From NCBI GenBank assembly GCA_026387805.1, contig JAPLKY010000102.1, positions 1 to 6,083 on the forward strand: a stretch of 6,083 bases of DNA, in the 5' to 3' direction. The position numbers and the translations under genes were made by a program. The notes beneath the pieces were generated by a model, which was not told the origin of the DNA, made no database searches, and was given only the letters and a program-made list of their open reading frames with translations. Each line of letters begins with the position of its first letter. Position 1 is the stretch's first letter. Source of the stretch: Candidatus Krumholzibacteriia bacterium (lineage in GTDB: Bacteria > Krumholzibacteriota > Krumholzibacteriia > Krumholzibacteriales > Krumholzibacteriaceae). Positions 1 through 5,982 of the stretch are shown here, piece by piece.

Positions 1-1
1 G

Positions 2-436
2 GAAAACGAGGTTGTGAGGGAGGCTTTGCTCGATAATGAAGAGGATTGTCTGCCGCTCATTCTGATCGATGGGCGCATCGCCAGCCGCGGGATCTATCCG
101 GAGCGGAGCGAGCTTGCGTCATTGTGCGGCGTTCCGGAACAGTCTCAATCGGGGATCTATTCCGCCGCCGTCGCCGAGCTGGTCGCGCTCGGAGCGGCCA
201 TTGCCTGCAACTGCGAAGTATGCTTCAAGTACCATTACAGTGCGGCTCGGAGACTCGGTGTCTCCAAAGAAGATATGGCGAGCGCCGTCGCCACCGCGAA
301 GGCGGTCAAGGAGACCCCCGCGGAAGCTATCCTGAAGCTCGCCGATAAATTTCTCGGCGCGACCGCTCCCGAAAACGCTCCCTCGAAAGCCTGTGGAGAT
401 TCGGGCTCGACTGAATCGGGCGTCAGATGTTGCTGA
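2..436 (+). CDS. arsD: ArsD C-terminal domain fused to AhpD-like (carboxymuconolactone decarboxylase-type) domain; 5' end outside window
   Basis: The reading frame is already open at base 2 and the first visible residues (ENEVVREALLDN) fit the ArsD family, so the gene begins left of the window; the GTG at 14 is probably internal. ArsD is a cytoplasmic metallochaperone that passes arsenite to ArsA. The segment around 35-125 (LPLILIDGRIASRG, then YPERSEL and LCGV) is typical of the ArsD C-terminal half. From about 150 to 360 the protein changes to an AhpD-like helical domain with a CxCxxCxxxH cluster at 206-235 (C-N-C-E-V-C-F-K-Y-H), the AhpD redox/proton-relay motif. The protein ends in a vicinal Cys-Cys pair at 428-433, reminiscent of the C-terminal cysteine pairs of E. 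coli ArsD. The N-terminal metal-binding cysteines of ArsD would lie outside the window. The stop is 17 bases before the arsA start, so the two are probably co-transcribed. Family assignment is confident; how the fused domain works is inference. Confidence 0.85.
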   Translation, partial: ENEVVREALLDNEEDCLPLILIDGRIASRGIYPERSELASLCGVPEQSQSGIYSAAVAELVALGAAIACNCEVCFKYHYSAARRLGVSKEDMASAVATAKAVKETPAEAILKLADKFLGATAPENAPSKACGDSGSTESGVRCC

Positions 437-440
437 AATA

Positions 441-448
441 AGAAAGGA
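441..448 (+). promoter_or_regulatory. Ribosome binding site for arsA (TTG start)
   Basis: AGAAAGGA lies five bases before the TTG at 454. An in-frame TAA at 439-441 closes the frame upstream, and no other start codon lies between it and the P-loop. The nearby ATG at 449 is out of frame and soon reaches a stop. The TTG is therefore the only workable start, which may lower the ArsA translation rate. Confidence 0.6.
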
Positions 449-453
449 ATGCC

Positions 454-2226
454 TTGTTACCCTTCATTGAACGACCAACGCGACATTTCTTTTTCACCGG
501 CAAAGGTGGAGTTGGCAAGACATCATTAGCGTGTGCGACGGCCCTCACGCTGGCCGATGGAGGGAAGAAGGTGCTGCTCGTGAGCACCGATCCCGCTTCG
601 AATCTCGATGAAGTGCTCGAGACGGAGCTCTCGTCGGAACCTACGCCGATTGTCGGGGCGCCAGGCCTCTGGGCATTGAACCTAGATCCGGCTGAGGCCG
701 CGCGCGAATATCGCGAGCGTCTGGTCGAGCCGTATCGGGGCAAGCTTCCGGCCGCAACCCTGCGAAGCATGGAAGAGCAGCTCTCCGGAGCGTGTACGAT
801 GGAGATTGCCGCATTCGATGAGTTTTCCAAGCTGATCGGGAATCCCGGTGCGACTGCGGCGTTCGACCATGTTATCTTCGATACCGCTCCCACCGGTCAT
901 ACCCTGCGGCTGATGCAACTACCCATGGCGTGGAACGGATTCCTCGAGACGAGCTCGGCGGGGACGTCCTGCCTGGGGCCGCTGGCGGGTTTGCAGGCAC
1001 AGAGAGAGCTTTATGAGGACGCTGCAGAGGCGTTGACTGACGAGCAACAGACGACACTCGTGCTTGTGAGCCGCCCTCAAAAGGCCGCGCTGAAAGAGGC
1101 CGAGCGGACAAGTAATGAGCTCGCGGCTCTCGGAGTGCACAATCAGACGCTTGTTCTCAATGGCTTGTATCGAGCGCAGCTTCCCGATGACGGAATAGCG
1201 CTCGCACTCGAATGTCGCAGCCGTGAGGCTCTGCGCGGCATGGAGTCTTTCCTTGCGCGAATGCCGGTGAGCGAGGTTAAGCTCCGTTCTTACAGTTTGA
1301 TCGGCATTGAAGCCCTCCGAACGTTGTTTGCCCCGGGAGATGAACGTGTCGCGGTGTCCGCTGCGAAACCGTTTACCCTGGAGGATTTGTCTCTCGGGCC
1401 TTTGGCGGCATTGATGGACGACCTCACCCGAATGCGTCGAGGCGTCATCATGACGATGGGCAAAGGCGGCGTGGGGAAGACGACCATCGCCGCGGCCATA
1501 GCCGCCGAGCTCGCTCGGCGAGGATTCCCGGTTCATCTCTCTACGACTGATCCCGCAGCGCATGTAGCGGATGCCCTCGGCCGGATTCCTGGCGTACGCG
1601 TGAGCCGCATCGATCCCCAATATGAAACGAAGATGTATGTCGACCACGTCATGAAAACGGTCGGAAGCACGCTCGATGAGCAGGGTCGCGCGCTTCTCGA
1701 AGAGGATCTGCGTTCTCCCTGCACGGAAGAAATTGCCGTGTTCAAGGCTTTTGCACGAACGGTGGCGGATGGTCAGAACGGTTTTGTCGTCCTCGATACC
1801 GCGCCGACGGGGCATACACTTCTCTTGCTCGACGCTACAGAGGCGTATCATAGAGAGGTCTCCCGCCACGCGAGCGATCTTCCCGAGGAAATTCGTGAGA
1901 TATTGCCGCGGCTTCGGGATCCGGATTTTACGCGTGTGCTGATTGTCACGGTTCCCGAGGCCACGCCGGTGCACGAGGCTGCGATGTTACAGGATGATCT
2001 TCGCCGCGCCGGCATCGTTCCCTACGCGTGGATCATCAATCAATCGTTCACCGGGTCCGGTTCGCGCGATCCTCTTCTGATCGCGCGCGAAGTGAATGAA
2101 ACGGTATTCATCAAGGAAGTCGCATGGAGGCATGCGGCTCGCGCCAGTCTTGTTCCATGGGTTCCCAAGGAACCCGTCGGGGTGGAGGGGCTGCAGCAGT
2201 TATTCGGGAATCTTGCGAGTGCGTAA
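454..2226 (+). CDS. arsA: ArsA, arsenite-activated ATPase (two-domain pump ATPase)
   Basis: This is the 590-residue cytosolic ATPase that receives As(III)/Sb(III) from ArsD and normally energises a membrane pump (ArsB or Acr3). It has the classic duplicated architecture: half one has the P-loop GKGGVGKT at residues 16-23 and the signature DTAPTGHT at 143-150; half two has the P-loop at 336-343 and DTAPTGHT at 448-455. STDPASN (44-50) and its second-half counterpart (STTDPAAH) are the switch segments. The three metalloid-site cysteines of E. coli ArsA (C113, C172, C422) are present as C114, C173 and C423, so the protein looks fully arsenite-responsive. Length matches the family (E. coli ArsA is 583). 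The TTG start follows from the only available RBS and leaves the first P-loop at its normal distance from the N-terminus. It follows the arsD fusion by 17 bases. The usual arsB/acr3 neighbour is not seen downstream. Identification is essentially certain. Confidence 0.97.
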   Translation: MLPFIERPTRHFFFTGKGGVGKTSLACATALTLADGGKKVLLVSTDPASNLDEVLETELSSEPTPIVGAPGLWALNLDPAEAAREYRERLVEPYRGKLPAATLRSMEEQLSGACTMEIAAFDEFSKLIGNPGATAAFDHVIFDTAPTGHTLRLMQLPMAWNGFLETSSAGTSCLGPLAGLQAQRELYEDAAEALTDEQQTTLVLVSRPQKAALKEAERTSNELAALGVHNQTLVLNGLYRAQLPDDGIALALECRSREALRGMESFLARMPVSEVKLRSYSLIGIEALRTLFAPGDERVAVSAAKPFTLEDLSLGPLAALMDDLTRMRRGVIMTMGKGGVGKTTIAAAIAAELARRGFPVHLSTTDPAAHVADALGRIPGVRVSRIDPQYETKMYVDHVMKTVGSTLDEQGRALLEEDLRSPCTEEIAVFKAFARTVADGQNGFVVLDTAPTGHTLLLLDATEAYHREVSRHASDLPEEIREILPRLRDPDFTRVLIVTVPEATPVHEAAMLQDDLRRAGIVPYAWIINQSFTGSGSRDPLLIAREVNETVFIKEVAWRHAARASLVPWVPKEPVGVEGLQQLFGNLASA

Positions 2227-2258
2227 GCGTATTACAAGATGGTGATGGATCCGTGTTG

Positions 2259-2477
2259 ATGGATATAGGTCGTGCATTGATTGCCATTGTGATTCTTCTC
2301 GTCCTTGTGGTGATTTCCGCGTATGCGTTGACAAAGGCCCACAGAAAAGGAGTGAGACATCATGCGGACAGCGACATTAGCTATTCTTTGCGTCCTGCTT
2401 GCAGCCGCAGCGATTGCCGGGTGTGCGCGCTCAGAGGGTCAAGAAAAGAAGATTGCGGCGCCGGCCAAGGTCAATAA
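2259..2477 (+). CDS. Possible small single-span membrane protein (unrecognised)
   Basis: In the 135-base gap after arsA, a frame opens with GTG-TTG-ATG at 2253-2261. From the ATG it encodes 72 residues. Residues about 5-25 (RALIAIVILLVLVVISAYAL) are a convincing hydrophobic span followed by a basic stretch (KAHRKG), which fits a small inner-membrane protein with a cytoplasmic C-terminus. I do not recognise a family. Against it: the Shine-Dalgarno is weak, and the last 116 bases overlap the lipoprotein gene in another frame, where the translation (Cys/Ser/Arg-rich) looks like chance. A TGA at 2353-2355, in the lipoprotein frame, sits right at the next gene's RBS. A real small gene of about 31 codons that lost one base of phase would end there, so a frameshift or sequence error is a possible explanation. 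It could also be non-coding spacer. Confidence 0.35.
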   Translation: MDIGRALIAIVILLVLVVISAYALTKAHRKGVRHHADSDISYSLRPACSRSDCRVCALRGSRKEDCGAGQGQ

Positions 2478-3219
2478 TGCCGTGGCGCCTCGGGACCAAG
2501 CGGCAGAGAGAAGGGGCGACGGAGCCGCAGCCGAGGCGCTGCGGCGAGCAGCAAGCGAAAACAAGCACCTCTTCGTTTTCTTTTTCAGCCAGGACGACGA
2601 AGCGACGCGACTCGCGAGGAAGACGATTGAGCAAGCCGTGCGCGGGATGGGCCGGTCCGCCGAATGGATAGCAGTCGATATAGCGAATGCGAGCGAAGCC
2701 GAAATTGTGAAGAAGTACAACATAAGGTCGGCCGCTATGCCCATTGTCATCGCCTTTGCCCCCAACGGTGCCATCACCGGCGGTTTTCGGACCGCGGATA
2801 TCAACGAGGAGAAATTGAAGGGCGCCATTGCGAGCCGCGGGATGCAGGAGAGCATGAAGGCGCTGCAGGAGAATAAGCTCGTCTTCATCTGCTGCCAGGG
2901 CAAGAAGACGCAATTCAACAAAGAGGCCATGGCGGGCGTCAACGACTTCAGGGCCGATACGCGCTATGCGGCATACACGACGGTGGTAAAGATAGATCCC
3001 GCGGATAAAGCAGAGCAAGGTTTTCTGTCGCAGCTCAAGATGGATCCGAATGCAAAGGATGCGGCGACGGCGATTCTCGTTCCGCCCAATATGGTTCTCG
3101 GCGTAACGAACGGCCCGACCTCGAAGGCGGCGGTTCTGAAAATGCTCGCTTCGGCTTCCTCGGGGGGCTGCGGACCCAAGGGTTGCGGACCTGTCGGGTG
3201 CGGGCCGACAAAGAAATAG
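2362..3219 (+). CDS. Thioredoxin-like lipoprotein with Cys-Cys pair and triple-CGP tail
   Basis: This is a 285-residue envelope protein. Residues 1-20 form a lipoprotein signal peptide ending in a lipobox (IAG before C21); alanine at +2 is compatible with outer-membrane sorting in a Gram-negative cell. An Ala/charged linker precedes a thioredoxin-like segment at about 66-160: hydrophobic strand HLFVFFF, a helix, and a cis-Pro-like MP at 126-127 leading into IVIAFAPNG. The usual CXXC is replaced by SQDD (76-79), so this domain should not be redox-active. A second strand-helix unit starts near 172 and has Cys-Cys at 177-178 where an active site would sit. The tail carries three CGP units with C270, C275 and C280 exactly five residues apart, plausible for three-thiolate soft-metal or As(III) binding. 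The start has a strong AAAAGGAG at 2345-2352. It lies between arsA and the ABC permease, suggesting a substrate-binding or partner role. I know no named family; the function is inferred. Confidence 0.85.
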   Translation: MRTATLAILCVLLAAAAIAGCARSEGQEKKIAAPAKVNNAVAPRDQAAERRGDGAAAEALRRAASENKHLFVFFFSQDDEATRLARKTIEQAVRGMGRSAEWIAVDIANASEAEIVKKYNIRSAAMPIVIAFAPNGAITGGFRTADINEEKLKGAIASRGMQESMKALQENKLVFICCQGKKTQFNKEAMAGVNDFRADTRYAAYTTVVKIDPADKAEQGFLSQLKMDPNAKDAATAILVPPNMVLGVTNGPTSKAAVLKMLASASSGGCGPKGCGPVGCGPTKK

Positions 3220-3222
3220 GAG
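3218..3222 (+). promoter_or_regulatory. Ribosome binding site of the ABC permease, overlapping the lipoprotein stop
   Basis: AGGAG shares bases with the lipoprotein TAG stop (3217-3219) and lies nine bases before the ATG at 3232. This suggests translation of lipoprotein and permease is coupled. The ATG at 3224 is out of frame and meets TGA after three codons, so 3232 is the start. Confidence 0.6.
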
Positions 3223-3231
3223 CATGAACAT

Positions 3232-4452
3232 ATGAAACTGAGGACATTGGTCTGGCGGGAAATCTTCGAACGGAAGAATCAGCTCGGTACGAGCTTTCTG
3301 GCGATTCTTCTCGGCATCAGCGTGATCGTATCGATAAAGAACATTACTTACTACTCTGAAAAAGCTGTTGCCCGGGAGCTTGATGCCCTGGGTGCCAATA
3401 TACTCATCCTCCCCAAGTCCGCTTCGCTGCAGGATTACTACAGCGCCGATCTGCAGCAGGAAGTATTTCCCGAAGAATACGTGGGACGACTGACGAACTC
3501 GGATCTGCAGGGGCTGGATAACCTATCTCCCAAGCTCTCCATGCCCGTTGAGGTCAATGGAAAGCAGTTCACGCTAACCGGGATATTGCCCAAGAACGAG
3601 TTTCAGGCGAAGGTTGCGTGGCAAGGAGCCGGGATCTTCGCCAGGCCAGAAGGGTGCGGGACCGTGGTCGCCGTTCCCGGGCAAGCAGCGGAACCAACCA
3701 AGGAGACTTTATCCCGCAAGCGTGTCATTGAAACGATTGGCGAGGCGGAGATTCTCTTGGGTACGGATATGGCGACTTCATTGAACGTTGCCGAAGGAGA
3801 CAGCGTTTCGCTTCTCGGCACGTCGTTCACCATCACGGCCGTTTTGCCCCAAACGGGAACGATCGACGATTCGCGCGCCTTTGCGCATCTGCATACCGTT
3901 CAACGGCTCGCAGGTCAGGATTCGCTGCTGAATGCCATTGAGGTTGTTGGGTGCTGCAATGCGATCTCGGGCGGGCTTGTGCAGAAGATCAACAAGCTGC
4001 TCCCTGATGCAAAAGTTGTCACCATCTCCCAGATTGTGGACACTCAGATCAAGACGAACCGCATGATGTCGCGGCTTTCGCTGCTTTTTCTCGTCATCAT
4101 CGTTCTCGTTGGGGGAGCGAGCATCGCGAACTACATGTTCGCGAATGTATTTGAGCGGCGTCGGGAAATCGGCACTCTGATGGCATTAGGCGCCGGCTCC
4201 GGAGTTGTGCTGCGTTTGTTTCTCCTTAAAGCCTTGGTGCTTGGGGTTGCGGGGGGACTCGCCGGTTACGTCATCGGAACGATAATAGCCGTCGTCCTCG
4301 GACCCAGGATCGCTGGCGTGCCGGTATTGCCTATGCCAGTGCTCCTGCTTTGGGCGTTCGGGATCGGCATTGCCATCCTGCTCGCCGCGAGCTATTTCCC
4401 GGCCCGGCGCGCCGCCCGACTCGACCCCGTTTCCGCCCTTCAGGAGGTTTAA
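3232..4452 (+). CDS. FtsX/MacB-type ABC transporter permease
   Basis: This 406-residue inner-membrane permease has the MacB/LolC topology. TM1 is at about 18-38, then a periplasmic domain of some 240 residues, then TM2 at about 282-303, TM3 at about 325-355 and TM4 at about 369-388. The FtsX-family signatures ERRREIGTLMALGA (308-321) and the C-terminal PARRAARLDPVSALQ are both present. Such permeases do not form a classical channel: they pass ATPase movements to a periplasmic partner (mechanotransmission), as in MacB efflux and LolCDE lipoprotein release. Here the obvious candidate partner is the adjacent thiol-rich lipoprotein. The periplasmic domain has C142 and a vicinal Cys-Cys at 241-242. 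No MacA-like adaptor or TolC gene is in the window. The ATPase gene follows three bases after the stop, with its RBS inside the permease end. Family is certain; substrate is unknown, with arsenic-related transport suggested only by context. Confidence 0.93.
   Translation: MKLRTLVWREIFERKNQLGTSFLAILLGISVIVSIKNITYYSEKAVARELDALGANILILPKSASLQDYYSADLQQEVFPEEYVGRLTNSDLQGLDNLSPKLSMPVEVNGKQFTLTGILPKNEFQAKVAWQGAGIFARPEGCGTVVAVPGQAAEPTKETLSRKRVIETIGEAEILLGTDMATSLNVAEGDSVSLLGTSFTITAVLPQTGTIDDSRAFAHLHTVQRLAGQDSLLNAIEVVGCCNAISGGLVQKINKLLPDAKVVTISQIVDTQIKTNRMMSRLSLLFLVIIVLVGGASIANYMFANVFERRREIGTLMALGAGSGVVLRLFLLKALVLGVAGGLAGYVIGTIIAVVLGPRIAGVPVLPMPVLLLWAFGIGIAILLAASYFPARRAARLDPVSALQEV
4442..4447 (+). promoter_or_regulatory. 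Ribosome binding site of the ABC ATPase
   Basis: A perfect AGGAGG is embedded in the last codons of the permease, eight bases before the ATG at 4456. It supports strong, coupled production of permease and ATPase. Confidence 0.7.
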
Positions 4453-4455
4453 CGC

Positions 4456-5121
4456 ATGCTGAAGATGCACTCGGTCACCAAGAGCTATAATCATCGCGGC
4501 AAGAGAGTGCTCGCCCTCGACGACGTGACGATGGAAATTACACCGGGCGATTTCGTATCGATCGTTGGCCCGAGCGGAAGCGGCAAGAGCACCTTTCTCC
4601 TCATGCTCGGAGGCATGCTTCGCCCAGCTGAGGGAAAGGTGTTTGTTGACGGAGAGTCGCTCTACGACCTCAACCCCGAGAAGCGCGCGGCCCTGAGGAA
4701 AGAGAAAATTGGATTCGTCTTTCAAACGTTCAATCTGATACCGTATCTGACGGCACTCGAAAACGTGCAGATTCCGCTCCTTCTCGCCGGCATCGACGGG
4801 GATGAGCAGAGAGCCAAGGCGGCCTCCCTTCTGGAACGTCTCGGCCTCGGCGATCGGCTCGACCATAAGCCTTCAGAGCTGAGCGTTGGGCAGCAGCAGC
4901 GAGTAGCCCTGGCGCGGATGCTTGCCAATGATCCCGCTGTTGTGCTCGCCGACGAGCCGACAGGCAATCTCGATCCGGATACCGGCTTGGCGATCTTGAC
5001 GTTTTTCGAAGAGATCCATCGCGAAGGACGCACAATTGTGATGGTCACGCACGACCACGGGGCAGCTTCGAGAGCCGCGCGAACGCTTAAGCTCTTCGAG
5101 GGCAAAATCGTCGACGGTTGA
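4456..5121 (+). CDS. ABC transporter ATP-binding protein, LolD/MacB type
   Basis: This 221-residue cytoplasmic ATPase powers the preceding permease, presumably as a homodimer with two permease copies. All nucleotide-binding motifs are visible in order: Walker A GPSGSGKST (38-46), Q-loop Gln90 in VFQTFNLIP, ABC signature LSVGQQQR (142-149, a V in place of the first G of LSGGQ), Walker B VVLADEP with Glu167, D-loop GNLDP (170-174), and the switch His199 in VTHDH. The FQTFNLIPYLTALENV segment is characteristic of the MacB/LolD/FtsE group. Length is that of a stand-alone ATPase, not a fused MacB. It follows the permease by three bases, and its TGA (5119-5121) touches the arsR RBS. Nothing is missing, so it should be catalytically active. 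Family is certain; substrate is unknown. Confidence 0.95.
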   Translation: MLKMHSVTKSYNHRGKRVLALDDVTMEITPGDFVSIVGPSGSGKSTFLLMLGGMLRPAEGKVFVDGESLYDLNPEKRAALRKEKIGFVFQTFNLIPYLTALENVQIPLLLAGIDGDEQRAKAASLLERLGLGDRLDHKPSELSVGQQQRVALARMLANDPAVVLADEPTGNLDPDTGLAILTFFEEIHREGRTIVMVTHDHGAASRAARTLKLFEGKIVDG

Positions 5122-5125
5122 GGAG
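5121..5125 (+). promoter_or_regulatory. Ribosome binding site that sets the arsR start
   Basis: AGGAG begins in the ATPase stop codon and lies seven bases before the ATG at 5133. This favours the ATG over the in-frame TTG at 5118, which has no suitably placed Shine-Dalgarno sequence and would add five residues not expected in ArsR proteins. Confidence 0.6.
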
Positions 5126-5132
5126 AGAGCAC

Positions 5133-5513
5133 ATGAATACGTCCGGAATGGAATCGGTTCTGCAGATTACAAAGGCCCTTGCCGATCGGCAGCGCATTCG
5201 TATACTCATGCTTCTCAAGGGAAGGGAACTCTGTGTGTGCCAGATAATTTCGGTGTTCGATCTGGCCCCATCCACAATTTCAAAGCATCTTTCGATCCTG
5301 AGCTCGGCTGGGCTCGTTGAGCACCGTAAGGACGGCCGATGGGCGTATTATCGCCTTCCGTCCGGTTCAGGCGACCCAATGATACGATCCTCGCTGCAGT
5401 GGGTCGTGGAATCGTTGCGACGCGATGGAGTGATCGAAGAGGATGCGCGAAAGATTTCGAAGATATTGAAATACGATCCGGAGATCTTATGCCAGCAGAT
5501 GAGAAACGGCTGA
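5133..5513 (+). CDS. arsR: ArsR-family metalloid-responsive repressor
   Basis: This is a 126-residue winged-helix repressor of the ArsR/SmtB family. Members bind operator DNA as dimers and release it when As(III) or Sb(III) binds. The sensing motif ELCVC is intact, with C34 and C36 at the start of the helix preceding the recognition region, as in E. coli-type ArsR. The recognition helix is LAPSTISKHLSIL (44-56), followed by the wing (HRKDGRWAYYRL). A further Cys120 near the C-terminus could be the third thiolate, but that is speculative. Unlike the common arrangement, arsR is near the 3' end of the operon rather than first, so it would be made from the transcript it controls and give feedback control. 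No operator can be seen in the window, as the main promoter lies upstream of it. The arsC start lies inside its last codons. Confidence 0.95.
   Translation: MNTSGMESVLQITKALADRQRIRILMLLKGRELCVCQIISVFDLAPSTISKHLSILSSAGLVEHRKDGRWAYYRLPSGSGDPMIRSSLQWVVESLRRDGVIEEDARKISKILKYDPEILCQQMRNG
5480..5483 (+). promoter_or_regulatory. Ribosome binding site of arsC inside arsR
   Basis: GGAG lies five bases before the arsC ATG at 5489, within the arsR coding region. It supports 5489 as the start. The far-upstream in-frame ATG at 5339 would add 50 residues translated out of frame with arsR and unlike any ArsC. Confidence 0.5.
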
Positions 5514-5941
5514 AGGTTCTCTTTCTTTGCACCGGCAACTCCTGCCGCAGTCAGATGGCGGAAGGGTGGGCGCGCGCGCTCAAAGCGGACATCATCGAGC
5601 CGTACTCTGCAGGCACCAAGCCGCACGAGGTCGATCCCCTCGCCGTGAAGGTAATGGCCGAGGTTGGAGTCGACTTATCGAACCAGAAATCAAAATCTAT
5701 CGAGTCATTGAAGGATATCCGGTTCGACTACGTCATCACCCTCTGCGACGACGCGAATGAAACGTGCCCGTTTTTTCCGGGGGCGGTGAAGACGGTTCAT
5801 GTCGGGTTCGATGACCCGCCGGGTCTCGCGCGAGCGGCAGCGACGGAAGAAGAGGCGCTCGCGATTTATCGCCGCGTGAGAGACGAGATCATGGTATTCG
5901 TTGAAGAAATGCCGGATCACTTACCGGACATGCATGAATAA
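5489..5941 (+). CDS. arsC: Thioredoxin-coupled arsenate reductase ArsC (LMW-PTPase family)
   Basis: This 150-residue cytoplasmic enzyme reduces arsenate to arsenite, the form handled by ArsD/ArsA and sensed by ArsR. The N-terminal phosphatase loop CTGNSCR (C14 to R20, CX5R) marks the low-molecular-weight tyrosine phosphatase fold. The two resolving cysteines are C86 (TLCDDA) and C93 (ETCPFFP). The spacings from C14 to C86 (72) and C86 to C93 (7) equal those of S. aureus pI258 ArsC (C10, C82, C89), so this is the thioredoxin-dependent class rather than the glutaredoxin-dependent one. GFDDPPG at about 106-112 is the usual conserved segment after the active-site region. The gene overlaps arsR by 25 bases, indicating translational coupling. 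No hairpin-plus-T-run terminator is visible after its stop. Identification is firm. Confidence 0.96.
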   Translation: MPADEKRLKVLFLCTGNSCRSQMAEGWARALKADIIEPYSAGTKPHEVDPLAVKVMAEVGVDLSNQKSKSIESLKDIRFDYVITLCDDANETCPFFPGAVKTVHVGFDDPPGLARAAATEEEALAIYRRVRDEIMVFVEEMPDHLPDMHE

Positions 5942-5982
5942 GCGATCAATGGATGATACTAGTGTAATGTCCCATGTATAGC

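Noticed and set aside
919..1974. Long minus-strand open frame of 351 codons opposite arsA
   Set aside because: It is antisense to the certain arsA coding region, its translation is Arg/His-rich with no recognisable domain, and it has no RBS or partner genes; typical of GC-rich antisense frames.
2328..2333. TTGACA between arsA and the lipoprotein gene, a possible internal promoter
   Set aside because: At spacings of 16-18 bases the downstream sequence is the GC-containing Shine-Dalgarno region (AGTGAG and similar) with no resemblance to a -10 box.
2431..3231. Minus-strand open frame of 266 codons opposite the lipoprotein gene
   Set aside because: It is antisense to a gene with a clear signal peptide and operon-fitting RBS; the composition is Arg-rich and no family is recognisable.
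4186..4866. Minus-strand open frame of 226 codons across the permease/ATPase junction
   Set aside because: It crosses two certain plus-strand genes and shows no domain; a shadow frame.
5118..5132. TTG at 5118 as the arsR start
   Set aside because: It overlaps the ATPase stop and lacks a placed RBS; the ATG at 5133 with AGGAG seven bases ahead is better.
5339..5488. N-terminal extension of arsC from the in-frame ATG at 5339
   Set aside because: The extra 50 residues are arsR coding sequence read in another frame; the ATG at 5489 has an RBS and puts the catalytic Cys at the family-typical position 14.
5903..5970. Terminator after arsC
   Set aside because: The only local palindromes (CCGG, ACTAGT, ATGCAT) are too short, and no T-run follows.
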